Below, piece after piece: positions 10,994 through 22,620 of a stretch of DNA of 34,949 bases. The stretch is from Paraglomus occultum (taxonomy: Eukaryota; Glomeromycota; Glomeromycetes; Paraglomerales; Paraglomeraceae). The first letter of the stretch is position 1. Each line of letters starts with the position of its first letter. The position numbers were made by a program, and so were the translations under genes. The notes beneath the pieces were generated by a model, which was not told where the DNA came from, did not search any database, and worked only from the letters and a program-made list of their open reading frames with translations. The DNA is taken from contig CAJVPJ010000208.1 of the NCBI GenBank assembly GCA_910592205.1, positions 1 to 34,949 on the forward strand. Direction: 5' to 3'.

Positions 10994-11795
10994 GTGCAAG
11001 TGAGAAAAAAAAACTAACATAATTATAAGGGAAATGATTGAGTTATAATAAAGGTAGTCATAAGTCAAAGTAGGTTTAATTATAATAATAATACAGAACA
11101 TTTGATAAAATTAAATTGGACAATAAATTTTCCAGACATAATTGAATATTTATATTGAGGATTAAATAGCAAGTTTGTTAAAGTATTTTGTATAATAAGG
11201 ATATGTCAGTTATGTTTTATTTTAATATGTCATACTAACATTGTGTTTAATTATGTAAGGTAGTGCATACTTAAGAGTCTTGCTTATAGACTTTATCAAT
11301 TAGGTATTAATATACTTCAACACTCTTTTACTTTTTGCAGCATATAACTATTTGCATAATTCACCAGGGACAATTACTCATTTGTTAGCATTATAAAAAC
11401 TCAATATTAGTCAACATAATAAAATATTGCGCTTCTCATATATCTATTAAGCCGTCATTTCTAAATTTTTATTTAAAAGCAAAAATCATTAATGATTTAA
11501 TTTTGCTCAAACTGACATATCATGGCAGACGGTAAACAAGCTCTTGATACCTTTGCTTGGAGCGATAATGATGAGTAACGTAAATTATGCAAAATGTTAA
11601 TATATCTTGTTTTACGTATATATCGACGACTTTTAATAAACGCATAATTATAGTTGCGTTTGTTAATTCTGTGACGTACCATATTGTTGTGCTGGTTTTT
11701 CGCAGGCGGTCATATTCCAATCTATAGTTTAAACTCCACTATTTTTGCTTATACTGTACTGCCAATTATTTATAAAGAGAGATAAGGTCGAAGCC

Positions 11796-13331
11796 AAAAG
11801 CAAGCTATAATATTACCTCCGCCCCGTTGTGGCCGTGCTATCTAGTTGTGACGATACTTTGCCTTTATTAAGTCTACCGTACATTCTATCTAAATGTTAT
11901 TAGCAGTAAGTAAGAACATAGTCAATAAGCGTTGGATGACCGGAACTTTCGGGTAAATTGGTGGATCATCAACGCTGAGTGACACATATACTTTCAGTAA
12001 TAGAAGCATCATAACACTTAATCTAAAGGTCAACATTGGGGTCTCTGTTTACGTGTCTAGACAAATAATAAGTTTTATTTTTGTCGGGTTTTTATACGTA
12101 ACCAAAATACTTAGTACGTAAAAGACGACGCATTCTCTTGCTTTGACGCTGTGGTAGTATTTGCACTATATTATTATTGATTAGTTGAATTAAAAGTTTT
12201 AAACCTTCGCATTAAGTGCAAAGAAAAACTATAATAATAACAATATTTGTATTTTATACATCTACAAAATAAATAAGTGTATTACTTAACTAATTGACAG
12301 TTTAACACGTTGCGAGACATGACTCTCAATTTACAGTTAGTAAATAATTACAAAACGTATATTTACGTAGAAAAAAAACCCTTCATTAATTCATGATATT
12401 TGCATTCATTATTTTGGTACTAAATATCAGTCTAGAGTATTCCCGGACATGCTTTTGTCTCTCTATTACAGCTAGCAACTTTGGGGGTTTAACATGGGTT
12501 TTTTAATTTTTTAATTTTTAATTATTTGACTTTGTCGTATCTTCCCGTTCTCTCTGTCCCTCTCTCCTGTTCTTTATCTGCCTTGCAGTTTACAGTAGTT
12601 TTTTGTATAATAAAACAATAATCTTTGAGTCAAAGTAAACTGACAATTGGTTTGTCCCATAGCATAAAAAGCTCGCAGAAACCAACAGTATAAATAAAAA
12701 TAAAGTAAATAAATTATTATCTTTTATTTGACATAGTACCGGTATAAATGAATTATTTGACGGCGTTTCTGTAAATTTAGGCAGAGTTTTGGTACAATCT
12801 TAAAAATTCGTTTGTGGGCGAAAAAGTTTCGTTAACAATTGTAATCTCAGACATACAACAACGTGAGATTATTGTCGTATTAATTCCACCACAGAATTCA
12901 GTTAAACCAATCGAAATATATGCCCAATTACATGTATCAAAAGTGCGTCTTCTGCTTATGGTCATTACCCCAGAATATTAAAGCATATTTACATAAAAGA
13001 GAAACAAAAAATATTTGATGTGTTTTCCTTACTACTTGCTTCTGCTGCGATATGTACGTATAACTAACAGATCGACAATGCTTGCGGACTAGTAAATTAA
13101 ATAGTCTTAAGGTCGTAATGTAATGTTGTCGAAAAATTAATAAAAAGTTGCTTTACAGATCGTGCGTCTATATATTGGGACATTTAATCAAGCCATTTAA
13201 ATTTTATTAAGCAATTGATTCAGACATCATAAAAGTAATAATTAGGTCATTTAATTAGGAGACCACATTTCATTTCAATTCATAAGTATGTTAGAGAGAA
13301 AGAGTCGATTGTATTATCATTCTGCTTTAGC
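11796..13331. other. AT-rich spacer with one exon-like frame
   Basis: Mostly featureless DNA between the first Sel1 block and the phosphatase gene. One plus-strand frame at 12781-12981 follows an AG at 12779-12780 and ends in TAA. It reads AEFWYNLKNSFVGEKVSLT at its start and is rich in Ile/Val, but has no in-frame ATG near its start and no partner exon I can identify. Nothing else is supported. Confidence 0.45.
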
Positions 13332-14517
13332 TTATTCATGGTTGACTCTCACGAGCGTAACAAGTAGAGCGATATCGTCAACTTTTCTATAATAATAAGT
13401 AAAAAAAGTCCAATTAGAAATAAAACTCTTACTCCAAGGCATTAATATTATTATAACTTACCCTCCCCATCGAGACATGTGATAACAAGCTCTATACTGT
13501 TTCACATATGGAGTGTCTCCAGTAGTAGACACGGAATATTTCCTGGCAGTATACGTAAGCCTCATTGCTAAGCTTCTTACGCTTTTTGTAAGCTCTTCAA
13601 CATCCATGTTTCGAGTATTTCCGTCATTAATTGAAAGCTCTTCGTTCACAATAGAAACTATTTCATCCATGAATATACTATCATACAATCCATCTGTTGC
13701 CAACAATATTATATCTCCATCTTGCAACTGGTGCGTTGACTGATCAGCCTCACTAGGGGTATCAGAAAAACAACCTGGTTGATAGAAACGGTCAGGAATT
13801 ATTGCAAGCTGATAAGGACCATTGAACTGATGTTGCTGCGATGCAGACTGATAATGAACGCGACTATTGCGGATTATGAGAAATGCCGAATCACCCAAAA
13901 CTGCCGCATTGAGGATTCCCGTATCGTTAGAAAGCGTGAGAATAGACGTCGTTGCGCTGCCTGCATGACATGTATACGTTAATAGCTTATTCTGGGGATT
14001 AGAAAGTGCTATTCGAGAGAACAAAGATCTGCAATCAAACCTGCTTCGACTTTCCCACCAGCTTTCGTATTTTCAAAAGCCCTGGTCAACACAACTCCAG
14101 CATCAACCATAGATTTGCTAGGATTGTTTTCCGCAGAACCAAGCTCTTTTGCAACGTCAGCTGCATTTTCCATCATGGCCCAGGCAAATGCTGTAGGATC
14201 TACACCATCCTAGTAAGTTAATAATAGTCAAAGTAAAGGTTAAGAACAACATGTTACTGAAATTATGTTTGAATACAAAGTCTCGATCGGTTACTTACTG
14301 CTCCCCAAGAGCCTACTCCATCAGCTATCCCTTGAATAATGCCATAGTCGGTGGAAACGTGGAAAAGGGCGTCTTCTCCAGCATCGATCCTTTTAGATAC
14401 TATTTGGTCTAGATTATCATTTGCAGAATTTTGTTGAATCAGCTGGTTCTTTTTGGATGACCAAGCCGCGCTTGTCAAGTAAGTAAAGCTTTGTTTAGTA
14501 GTAAGCGAGGAAGCCAT
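13332..14517 (-). CDS. PTC7: PTC7-like PP2C-type protein phosphatase
   Basis: Metal-dependent Ser/Thr phosphatase of the PTC7/azoospermia group. Yeast Ptc7 is mitochondrial and acts on coenzyme Q biosynthesis; the role here is by family. There are four minus-strand exons: 14299-14517, 14041-14209, 13462-13960 and 13332-13386, with GT-AG introns of 89, 80 and 75 nt, giving 313 aa, close to the usual family length. Motifs in order: GEDA (47-50), GIADGVGSW with metal-binding Asp66, AGSATTSI (about 129-136), AAVLGDSAFLIIR with Gly-Asp at 152-153, QQHQFNGPYQL (171-181), a typical PTC7 signature, LLATDGLYD with Asp219, and GKVDDIALLV near the C-terminus. All expected metal ligands appear present. 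The N-terminus starts MASSLTTKQS and is Ser/Thr/Lys-rich with few acidic residues up to about residue 33, compatible with mitochondrial targeting. The ATG is the first in the exon. A decayed fragment of a related gene lies 1 kb upstream. Confidence 0.9.
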
Positions 14518-15526
14518 GAATAGTGGTAAAGAGTTAACGAAATATTGTGAGTTTGTGCTGGTGAGTAAAAAGTACGCTTATTTAAAAGGAAAAAAAATCT
14601 TATGAGGGCAGTAACAAAGTATGTATATTGACAGTCATCACATCAGTTGAAAAAGATGACAATAGTAATCGTCCAGTGCTTGTGTGCATAATTACGTATC
14701 GTGCTTCGAAAAGAATAAACATTGATGATATTTCAAATGATATAACAAAGCTTGTATATTCTAATAATATAATTCTTTACTATAGGGGGAGGTTTTACTG
14801 CATGACTGCGGCAGCGCAGCAGGCGCAAAGTCTGAAAGTTACATTCCACTTTAAGTAATATAGAATTTTATTGTAGTCATGTGAAGTTACGCGATAGATA
14901 TAAGATACTGATATAAGATACTGTTTTTTGATTCTGCTGTTCGAAATTACAGTTTCTAAATCAAACCGAGCGTCTTTCACCTGCACATACTAATACCTGA
15001 GACTCGTTACTATCATATTTATCCTCATAGATCAAATAAAGAGGTTCCTCGGTAATAACAGAAGTCTCGTTACTGAATCAGAATATACGCAGTAAAAAAT
15101 TTTTATTGGTATAAATTGCGCATTTTTTTTCTTGTTCGCTGAATCAAGAATGTGTTGTAAAAAACCAACGATTTGAGTGCTTTACCGAGTTTTCCAGTAT
15201 CACATTATGACCTTGATGTTGAGTCTGACATAAAGTTACAATTTTGTTTGAATCAATTTGTCAATGCAAATGTCCAAAGCCTCAATAAAGACTTATTAAA
15301 CAAACTCCATAACTAAAGTTAATATTGCTTCTAAATAAGGAATTGTTTGAACTAGAGTTGATCTGCAAAATCGACAAATACAAATTCCGTGTCCTTTGTT
15401 CAGCGGTAAGTTTATGTAGAAAGCGGACCGTGACTTTATAATTTACAATCTGGTTGCAGACGACAAAATTAAGTTCAAAAGTTAACGAGTCTGAAAAATT
15501 ACTATATATCTACACTATTTGCATCA

Positions 15527-15774
15527 TTGGGTCAATAGATGCTTTTCTTGCACTGTCAACCATGGCTCGAGCGTCTCTGTCATTCACACGAACCGTTGCT
15601 ACGTTTCCATCTTGTAACTAGTGCAACAATTCCCAGCTGATAAGAACACTTTGAAATGCAAAGATGATCGTTGCGAATTAAAAGAAATGTTGAATCACCC
15701 GAAATTGTCGCATTGAAGGATAATCCTGACTTAAATTCAATAGACAGTCGGTTAGTTATGTTCCGTCTTGACAA
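15527..15774 (-). pseudogene. Decayed fragment of a PTC7-like PP2C gene
   Basis: On the minus strand, FNATISGDSTFLLIRNDHL is a close match to LNAAVLGDSAFLIIRNSRV of the intact phosphatase at 13332-14517. It is followed by SYQLGI (compare PYQLAI) with the intervening QQHQFNG region missing, then, after a frame change, LQDG (compare LQDGDIILL). The following frame runs to a TAG near 15527 and no longer resembles PP2C. No catalytic N- or C-terminal motifs are present nearby. The remnant points to an old local duplication of the phosphatase gene with later decay. Confidence 0.72.
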
Positions 15775-16270
15775 TCAACCTAACTGGATTAATACTATAA
15801 ATGAAATGTCGATCATGCGAATAAAATGTGCTTGATTATTGTGTAACACACATCATATGAACGTTGTGGAAAGTTGTCCAACCGGCCGGTTGCAAGCAAA
15901 GTCACTATTATGATAACACAGACTAGATAATTATAGTACCCTTTCATAGTGGTCGGTTAATAGTCGCTTTTAAACGAGTACGTTATCTCGCAACGTCCGA
16001 GTGAACGAAGAATGCATTGATAATGAGTTGGGAGTTTGCATGCGAAAGCTTTACACCAGCATCCCTAAATCAACATGGACGATCATCAAAATTATCTCAA
16101 AACAGATGTCATATTAATATTGTCAAAACGCAAAAATCGCTCAAACTCGAATAACCACAATTATCATGTGAGCGTGATGGACTTAGTCCAAAATAATCTG
16201 TTATTATCGATAATGTTATTACCAAGTCGTGTTCGATCTGTCTATCGTAGCTAGATAACAAATGCAATGG

Positions 16271-16277
16271 TATATAA
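16271..16277 (+). promoter_or_regulatory. TATA box of the copper ATPase gene
   Basis: TATATAA sits 102 nt upstream of the ATG at 16379, a typical distance. Confidence 0.5.
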
Positions 16278-16378
16278 ACAGCCCTTCAGTAAGACTTACA
16301 AAACTAATAAAAAAAATCACGACACACCCGAAACCATTTCGCTGATCAAGACTCTTGTGGAAGTGTTGGTGCTTCATA

Positions 16379-19300
16379 ATGCCCCCAGCCAAAAGCGATG
16401 ACAATAATACACCCATCGTCGTTAACGTTCTGCCATTATCTAATGAACAGTACAAGGCATCACTTGTTATCTTGGGAATTACCTGCGCTAGCTGTGTATC
16501 AATAATTGAGAAAACCATCAAATCGCTTCCATCAGTTGTCGCTGACTCGGTCTCTGTAAACCTTCTCACCGGAGACACTCGTTTTATTTTCACCAGTTCA
16601 ACTCTCACTTCATCTGTAATTAGAGATACGGTTGAGAGCATAGGATACGATGTGGAGTCAGTTACCGTTAGTCAGTCCGAACTCAAGCACAAGTCGCTTG
16701 CTACTTCGGTTTTCAGCAAAGTCAGCAAACCCAAGGATGAAGTTGACTTGGCTCCTGTAACCACTCGACTGGCTATCACTGGAATGACATGCGCTTCTTG
16801 TGTCAAGGTTGTTCAAGACACTTTGGAAAAATTACCAGGTGTATTAACAGCCACTGTCAACTTGTTACTAAATGAAGCTTCAATAGAACATGAATCAAAT
16901 CTGACTGGACCACGTGATTTGATAGATGCAGTCGAGAATGTTGGATATGAAGTCAAGTTAGTAGTAGCGCAATCAAATAGAAACTTGATGCAAGAGAGGG
17001 CAATGAAACAAACCCAGCTACTCAAAAAACGATTTTTTCTTTCTCTCGTTGCCGCCATCCCTACATTCGTCATATCAATGATTATAATGATGTGGTTACC
17101 AGACGGCAATCCAATTAAAGAGAAATTTGGTACTCAAATTGTACCCGGTTTGGATGTGGCTACCGTTATTATGTTTGTAATCGCCACCCCAGTTCAATTT
17201 TACCTTGGTGCTCCATTTTATGCGAAAGCATACAAGTCAATACGCTATGCTCATGTGGCTAACATGGAGACGCTTGTTGCTATCGGAACATCTGTCTCTT
17301 ATTTTGGTTCCATCGTCTCTGTAATTATAGCAATCTCTGAGAAACGTGGAAATTCTCAAGTCTCCTTTTTCGAGACATCTGTGTTTTTAATCACGTTTAT
17401 ATGGCTGGGCAAATTGATGGAAGCCATGGCCAAAGGGAAAACATTCGAGAGTATCACGAAATTAATGGAACTGCAACCAGAAAAGGCAACATTAGTGGAG
17501 ACACAAGAAAATGGCGAGGAAACTGAAAAGGAGATTGATTGTGACTTGATACAAGGTAAGCATTATTCGGTAAAAAGTTGAGCTTCTGATACGTTAAATG
17601 ACTCGAGTTTAATAACTCTTTTCAACTACGTATATGTAGTCAACGATATTCTCAAGGTCAACGCTGGAGCAAAGTTTCCCTGCGACGGAGTAATTATTCG
17701 CGGTGTCGCTACTATTGACGAATCAATGCTCACCGGTGAACCGATTCCAGTCGTTAAATCCGCAGAGGACCAGGTATTCTCTGCAACACTCAATCTCAAC
17801 TCGACAACTTGGATCCAAGCGACACACGTCGGAACAGACACCACGCTCGCCCGAATTATTACGCTTATACAAGAAGCACAAGCGTCAAAAAAGGCACCGA
17901 TCGAAGTATTAGCTGATAAAATATCACAATACTTTGTTCCGGTTGTGATACTTATTGCAACGATTGACTTTTTAATATGGCTCATACTCGGAGCGACCAA
18001 TGCGTTTCCCAAAGAATGGATACCGGAAAGTCAGGGTTATCCGGTGTTTGCGTTATTCTTTGGTATTTCCGTATTGGTAATTGCATGCCCGTGTGCAATG
18101 GGATTGGCATCTCCGACTGCTATAATGGTCGGCACGGGAGTGGCAGCCAAATTCGGAATACTAATTAAGGGAGGTGGAGAAGCGATACAAATGGCTAGCC
18201 GTGTTAACACCATTGCGTTTGACAAGACTGGTACTCTAACACATGGTAGACCGGCCGTCGTCAACTGTAGATTATTCATTAATGATCGAGACAAGGTGCA
18301 ACAAAGAAAACTTCTACTACACATTATCGGACTGGTCGAGACGGCGAGCAATCATCCACTCGCCCTCGCCGTTAGTGAAATGACTGCTCGCAAACTTGAC
18401 GAAGCGGGAGAAACCGATAGCGACGTTGTATTAGATGAAGTAACAGAACTGCCTGGAAAAGGATTGCAAGCCACTGTTAGAGTAACGTCTTCACTATCGT
18501 CCACGCTTGTTCCGCGCAAACCATCCGAGCGTGCTCAAACTACAAAGTATAACATTTGTATCGGCAGTTACGAGTGGGTTAAATCTGTTGGTTTTTGTTA
18601 TCCGCCCGGCTTGTCTGAAGAGGATACAGCTGATCAAATCCAAGAATGGCGTGAACAAGGGCATTCCATCGTCGTAGCCGGTGCCACCGTGGTCGGATCG
18701 AGCGATCGTTTGATAGTTGCGCAATTTGGAATTGCCGACACTATTCGCCCAGACGCCGCTCATACGGTGAGTCGGTTAAAAGGTATGGGGATAGAAATAT
18801 GGATGATTACCGGTGATCATCCTACGGCAGCCAACACTGTCGCCCAAAAACTAGGCATCGATAATGTCATTGCTCAAGTGACACCAGAGAACAAGGCGGA
18901 AAAGGTTAAATGGCTTCAGCGACGGGTAAGGATAGTCGAATCTTTGAAAACTGTGGAAAAAAAGACGACAAGGGAACCCGAAGGTGATCATGTTTTTGAC
19001 AAGACCACCGGCAACGAGAGGCCAGTTGTAGCCATGATTGGCGATGGAATTAACGATTCGCCCGCGCTGGCTCAAGCCGATCTCGGAATATCAATCGCAT
19101 CTGGCACTGACATTGCAATCGAATCGGCTTCCGTTATCCTCGCTCGATCTACGCTAATGTCACTTGTTACAATGATACAGTTGTCGCGGGCGATAATTAA
19201 AAGAATAAGAATTAATTTCATGTGGGCGTTTTTGTACAATACTATAGCCATTCCGGTAGCAGCCGGTGTATTCTTTCCTATGGACAAGAAGAGTTTACCG

Positions 19301-19399
19301 CCCGAATTGGCTGGTTTGACAATGGTTTGTAGTTCGGTTAGTGTCGTGTTGAGTAGTTTACTGTTGAGGAGATTCAAAGAGAAACGATATCAATATTAA
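16379..19399 (+). CDS. CCC2: P1B-type copper-transporting ATPase (CCC2/ATP7-like)
   Basis: Pumps Cu(I) across a membrane using ATP; fungal CCC2 loads copper into the Golgi lumen for multicopper oxidases. There are two exons, 16379-17555 and 17640-19399, separated by an 84-nt GT-AG intron, giving 978 aa. Two N-terminal heavy-metal domains carry GITCASC (33-39) and GMTCASC (135-141), the number found in yeast Ccc2. Catalytic landmarks follow: TGE (424-426), the CPC ion-binding motif in TM6 (542-544), DKTGTLT with the phosphorylated Asp587, SNHPLA (629-634; the family usually has SEHPL), TGDHP, GDGIND (860-865), a YN pair in TM7 and MVCSSVSVVLSS in TM8. CPC with YN and MxxSS is the Cu(I)-selective P1B-1 pattern. 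The ATG at 16379 is the first ATG; the frame is open a little further upstream but only from a TTG. The protein is complete with no broken motif. A TATA box lies 102 nt upstream. Confidence 0.96.
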
Positions 19400-19419
19400 C
19401 ATGGATAATTGTTTAATAA

Positions 19420-19506
19420 TAATGATATGATGATAATGATAATGATAATGATAATGATAATGATACGATGATGATAATAATAATATAATGATAATAATGA
19501 TAATAA
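19420..19506. repeat. GATAAT/GATGAT microsatellite
   Basis: Tandem TGATAA-type hexamers and related trinucleotides begin just after the ATPase stop codon, probably in its 3' UTR. A shorter related GATGATGAT run lies at about 21041-21060, downstream of the methyltransferase gene. Confidence 0.9.
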
Positions 19507-20028
19507 ATCATGTGAATAGATTTTAAACTGCAAATGTTGTCAAACTTATGTCCGATGGTGTAATCATAAAACATCGAATCGTATCGTTTACAAATCCTCA
19601 GCCCGATGACTAATTTTCAAGTACAATGTGCTACCAGGTGTTCCACAATCGATTCTTTGTAATCGCAAAGCTTAGAAATTATGGCAAAATAGATTATCAA
19701 TTCCGGAGTCACTTAATAATACAGTAAATGTACTGTTCAATGTAAATTCTAGTCGCATGTTATATAAATGTCTGCACTTTCCAACTATAGTTGCACTTGC
19801 CAAATGTACATTGTATCGATATGCCATGTCCATCAGGAAAAAAAACCAGGTGTCTACGTTTGTAATCGTGTGCCATGGAAAGGATGTTTCTTATTATTCA
19901 GCAAATGGCTGTCCACGTCATAAAGATTACTAATCTACCAACTATTTTGTTTCACAAAGATTTAACACTCGACGATCCTGCCTGATATACGTCCAACAAA
20001 CATTGATTGTGATACCATGATTGGTATG

Positions 20029-20036
20029 TATATAAA
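20029..20036 (+). promoter_or_regulatory. TATA box of the LUD-domain gene
   Basis: TATATAAA lies about 76 nt before the ATG at 20105. The rest of the 19400-20104 spacer holds only the microsatellite and no gene I can support. Confidence 0.5.
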
Positions 20037-20104
20037 CGACCAAAAGGAGAGGATTTGAAAATTACGAAAACAAAAGCATTTTCATTTCCTGGATTACTCG
20101 CATA

Positions 20105-20863
20105 ATGTCTAACGCCAATAACCACCCTGAAGAAGTATACAGTGCTCTCAAACAAACAGACCCGGCTGTGAAAGATCTTGAATATGACAAGTATGCCACA
20201 TTAGCATCAGAAGACTCGCTCGCTCGTGCCAAGGCCGCACTTGAAGCCAATGGGTTTACCGTCTACGTGAAGAACACTAGAGAAGAAGCTCGCGACTTTT
20301 TAAAGACTTTTATTCCGCCTGGTAAATCCATCAACAACGGCCATTCTACCACGTTGGAAGAGATTGGGTTCATCGAGTATCTAAAGGGTGAAACGGGTTG
20401 GGACAATGTACACGCCAAAATATTGGCCGAGACCGATTTTGTAAAAAATATGGAATTGAGAAGGACTATCGGTGCTACAGTCGATTACTACCTAAGTGGT
20501 GCATCTGCCGTTACCGAGGACGGATCTATCGTAAGTATCAGAAAAACATGTTGTCGATCGTATCTTTTCATCTCGCTTACAATTAATACATTTATTTAGG
20601 TTGGTGTCGATATGTCTGGTACACGTGTTGGTGGTTGGATTGTTTCTTCTAACCTAGTCATTGTGACCGGTACAAATAAAATAGTAAAAGACATACCCGA
20701 AGCACACCAGAGAGTCGAGAAATACGCATTTGAACTGGAATCCGCTCGTGTTCGAATCGCCTACGGGATACCATCTTCCACTATTGCTAACCAAGCAATT
20801 ATCAGCAAAGTTTCAAACAGCAGAGTAACAGTCGTATTTATCAAGGATGTTTTAGGATACTGA
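20105..20863 (+). CDS. LUD-domain (LutC/YkgG-like) protein
   Basis: Two exons, 20105-20530 and 20600-20863, with a 69-nt GT-AG intron, give 229 aa with no signal peptide or TM segment. The LUD domain covers most of the protein: AKAALEANGFTVYV (strand/helix), the GKSINNGHSTTLEEIGF segment, and the signature SGASAVTEDGSIVGVD...GGWI, followed by NLVIVTGTNKIVKDI. Bacterial LutC/YkgG proteins are linked to lactate utilisation and iron-sulfur LutB partners; fungal homologues stand alone and their reaction is not established, so no function is assigned. The ATG is the first in frame and fits the TATA position. The gene is convergent with the methyltransferase gene, 239 bp apart. Confidence 0.9.
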
Positions 20864-20918
20864 GTATAAATGCTGTAATTTATTAACAATTTTGTGTATT
20901 TTTTTTCCCTTTGTGACA

Positions 20919-20924
20919 AATAAA
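20919..20924 (+). terminator. Polyadenylation signal AATAAA of the LUD gene
   Basis: Canonical AATAAA 56 nt after the stop codon. Confidence 0.5.
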
Positions 20925-21102
20925 ACGCAAAGTCCAAGTTATTTTATATCGAAACCAACCGAGTGTTATATTTATACTTTACAAAAATTGGGATAGCGGT
21001 AAACATGATAATAACAACAGAAAGCCTATGATAATATGATAATGATGATGATGATGGTGGTGGAGGCGGGGAGTTGTTTGCAAAAAAAAAAAAAAGGGTT
21101 CG

Positions 21103-22493
21103 TCATTCTAGTGACATTAGTTTCCCGGTATCTTTCTTCTGTGCATAAAATCTCGTCGATTGAACCGAGCAACGTCTCTCGTTTATCTCGCGCTTGACTT
21201 CTTGCGTTATCTCGTCCCATTTTTCTGCACTAATATTGTATTTACTACCAACAGCTGTGCGCAATGTTTGATAAGCCGCAGCCACATTATCAAGATACTA
21301 AAAAAAAAAAGTGTAGCGGTTAGTGTTAGACTTGCGTTCGTTCGTTCGTTCGTTCTTTCTTTGTTACGAGATTTTCACACGCCCAAAACATTAAGTGTGT
21401 GACAAAATATTTACCATTTGCGATAAATTTCCTTCCCAGGTCCCAATTGGTATCTGTCGAGTTTCAGATGCCAGCTCCTCAAAGCAACCAACCGAATCCA
21501 TATAATCTGGTATCATTTCTGTCAAATTCATAGGAATACCCCAGTCTTCTAATATCCCGCTGGCTAATAAAAAGGAGGGAAATGCAATTGAATTAACAAA
21601 CCAAATCAAATCAAATCAAATCAACCCGCAAACATTACATCATTGTATCTTGCTGTACGTACCTTTGTCTGCATAATCCGCCGTCAGTGGTCCCATATCA
21701 GTTAGCGTCTGATCACATTCCATCAACTCGAGCCATCCACCCGGTTTTAGCACTCTCGAAAGCTCTCTCACTATAACATTTTCCCATTGGTCTGCCGTAA
21801 AGGACAGATACATCATTCTCATAAACACAAAGTCGAACGTTTCATCGGGAAAGGGAAGTCCGTCGATCACATTGCGTTGTATGAAATGAACGTTCTTTGG
21901 TTTGATTTCAGTAGGAAACATTGGTGAGATGTCGATACCGGTGAAAAAGCTTGTCGGGTATTCTGTTGCCATTTCCAGTAACCATGTTGCCGCGCCGCAA
22001 CTAGAAAAAATTAATGAAAGAATGCAAACTATAATTAATATACATCCAAATTGCAAATTCTCACATGAATGTAATGTGACAATTACAGTTATGTATAACT
22101 GTAGGACAAGCAATAAAAGTAATATCCGAATACTTGGACTAAACTATAACAACTAACAAACTATATCGTTAGTGTTAGTTTGTTTACATACCCCACATCT
22201 AATACTCTCGCTCGTCCATTTTTTAGCAGTTCCTCGACCGGTGCCGAGTAATTACTTCCATAATAGTATCGATAGGTATAATGTTGAAGATGCAATCTGT
22301 CCACTTCAGTATCGTCGATAGGAAGACGATAGATTACATTGTGGCTCACTAAATACCGTCTACCGTCTATGACTTTATACATTGGGTTGATGTTGGCATC
22401 TCTACTTGCATACGAGTCCGTAGACACCGAGTTAACTGGCAGTCGTTTTTCTTTTCGAATATGATGTCTGCTCCTTGACTGATGCGCTCCCAT
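21103..22493 (-). CDS. SAM-dependent methyltransferase (class I, LaeA/UMTA-like)
   Basis: Four minus-strand exons: 22192-22493, 21663-22000, 21415-21563 and 21103-21297. The introns are GT-AG (191, 99 and 117 nt) and the frame is continuous for 327 aa. The fold is a Rossmann methyltransferase: motif I is VLDVGCGAATWLLEMA (about 97-112, split by the first intron between Gly101 and Cys102), then FTGIDIS (the acidic residue that contacts the ribose), NVHFIQRNVIDGLPF, FDFVFMRMMY and LSRVLKPGGWLELME. The sequence before motif I, EVDRLHLQHYTYRYYYG, is typical of fungal LaeA-like/UMTA methyltransferases. The extreme N-terminus MGAHQS fits the N-myristoylation consensus (Gly2, Ser6), followed by basic residues, suggesting membrane attachment; this is inferred. 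The substrate is unknown. The 5' leader contains a TG repeat, and TTTATATAC near 22645 (TATA on the minus strand) is a likely promoter. Confidence 0.92.
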
Positions 22494-22588
22494 GATACCA
22501 AAACGATGTTTAAAAAGTTATCGGTCGTTTGTTAATAACTACAATTGGATAAAGACTTATTTACAAGAAAAAATATATATTTGATTTG

Positions 22589-22620
22589 TTTGTGTGTGTG
22601 TGTATGTGTGTGTTTGTGTG
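22589..22620. repeat. TG dinucleotide microsatellite
   Basis: Interrupted TG tract lying in the likely 5' leader of the methyltransferase gene, between its TATA-like box and ATG. Confidence 0.85.

Larger units (their letters stand above)
7680..11795 (+). repeat. Sel1 segmental duplication, copy 1 (long)
   Basis: This block is repeated in the same orientation at about 28945-30770. Shared left-side words include TTTCCAAAA, AGTATATAC, GAATTGATGTGCGGCATTAT and CAACGACTCGG. Shared right-side words include GCGATAATGATGAGTAAC, TTGTTTTACGTATATATCGA and AATTATAGTTGCGTTTGTT. The homology covers the promoter region, both ends of the Sel1 gene and about 800 bp of 3' flank, so a whole locus was duplicated. 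Boundaries are by eye and may be off by tens of bases. Confidence 0.85.
14518..16378. other. Divergent intergenic region between phosphatase and copper ATPase
   Basis: About 1.9 kb shared upstream region of two divergently oriented genes. It includes a PP2C gene remnant at about 15527-15774 and a TATA box at 16271-16277 for the ATPase. A frame at 14628-14858 shows no motif and is not called. No copper-response motif was identified with confidence. Confidence 0.55.

Noticed and set aside
13513-14221. Plus-strand frames opposite the phosphatase
   Set aside because: They are shadows of the well-supported minus-strand phosphatase exons.
16355-16378. Upstream extension of the copper ATPase by eight codons
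   Set aside because: The codon at 16355 is TTG, not ATG. The first ATG is at 16379.
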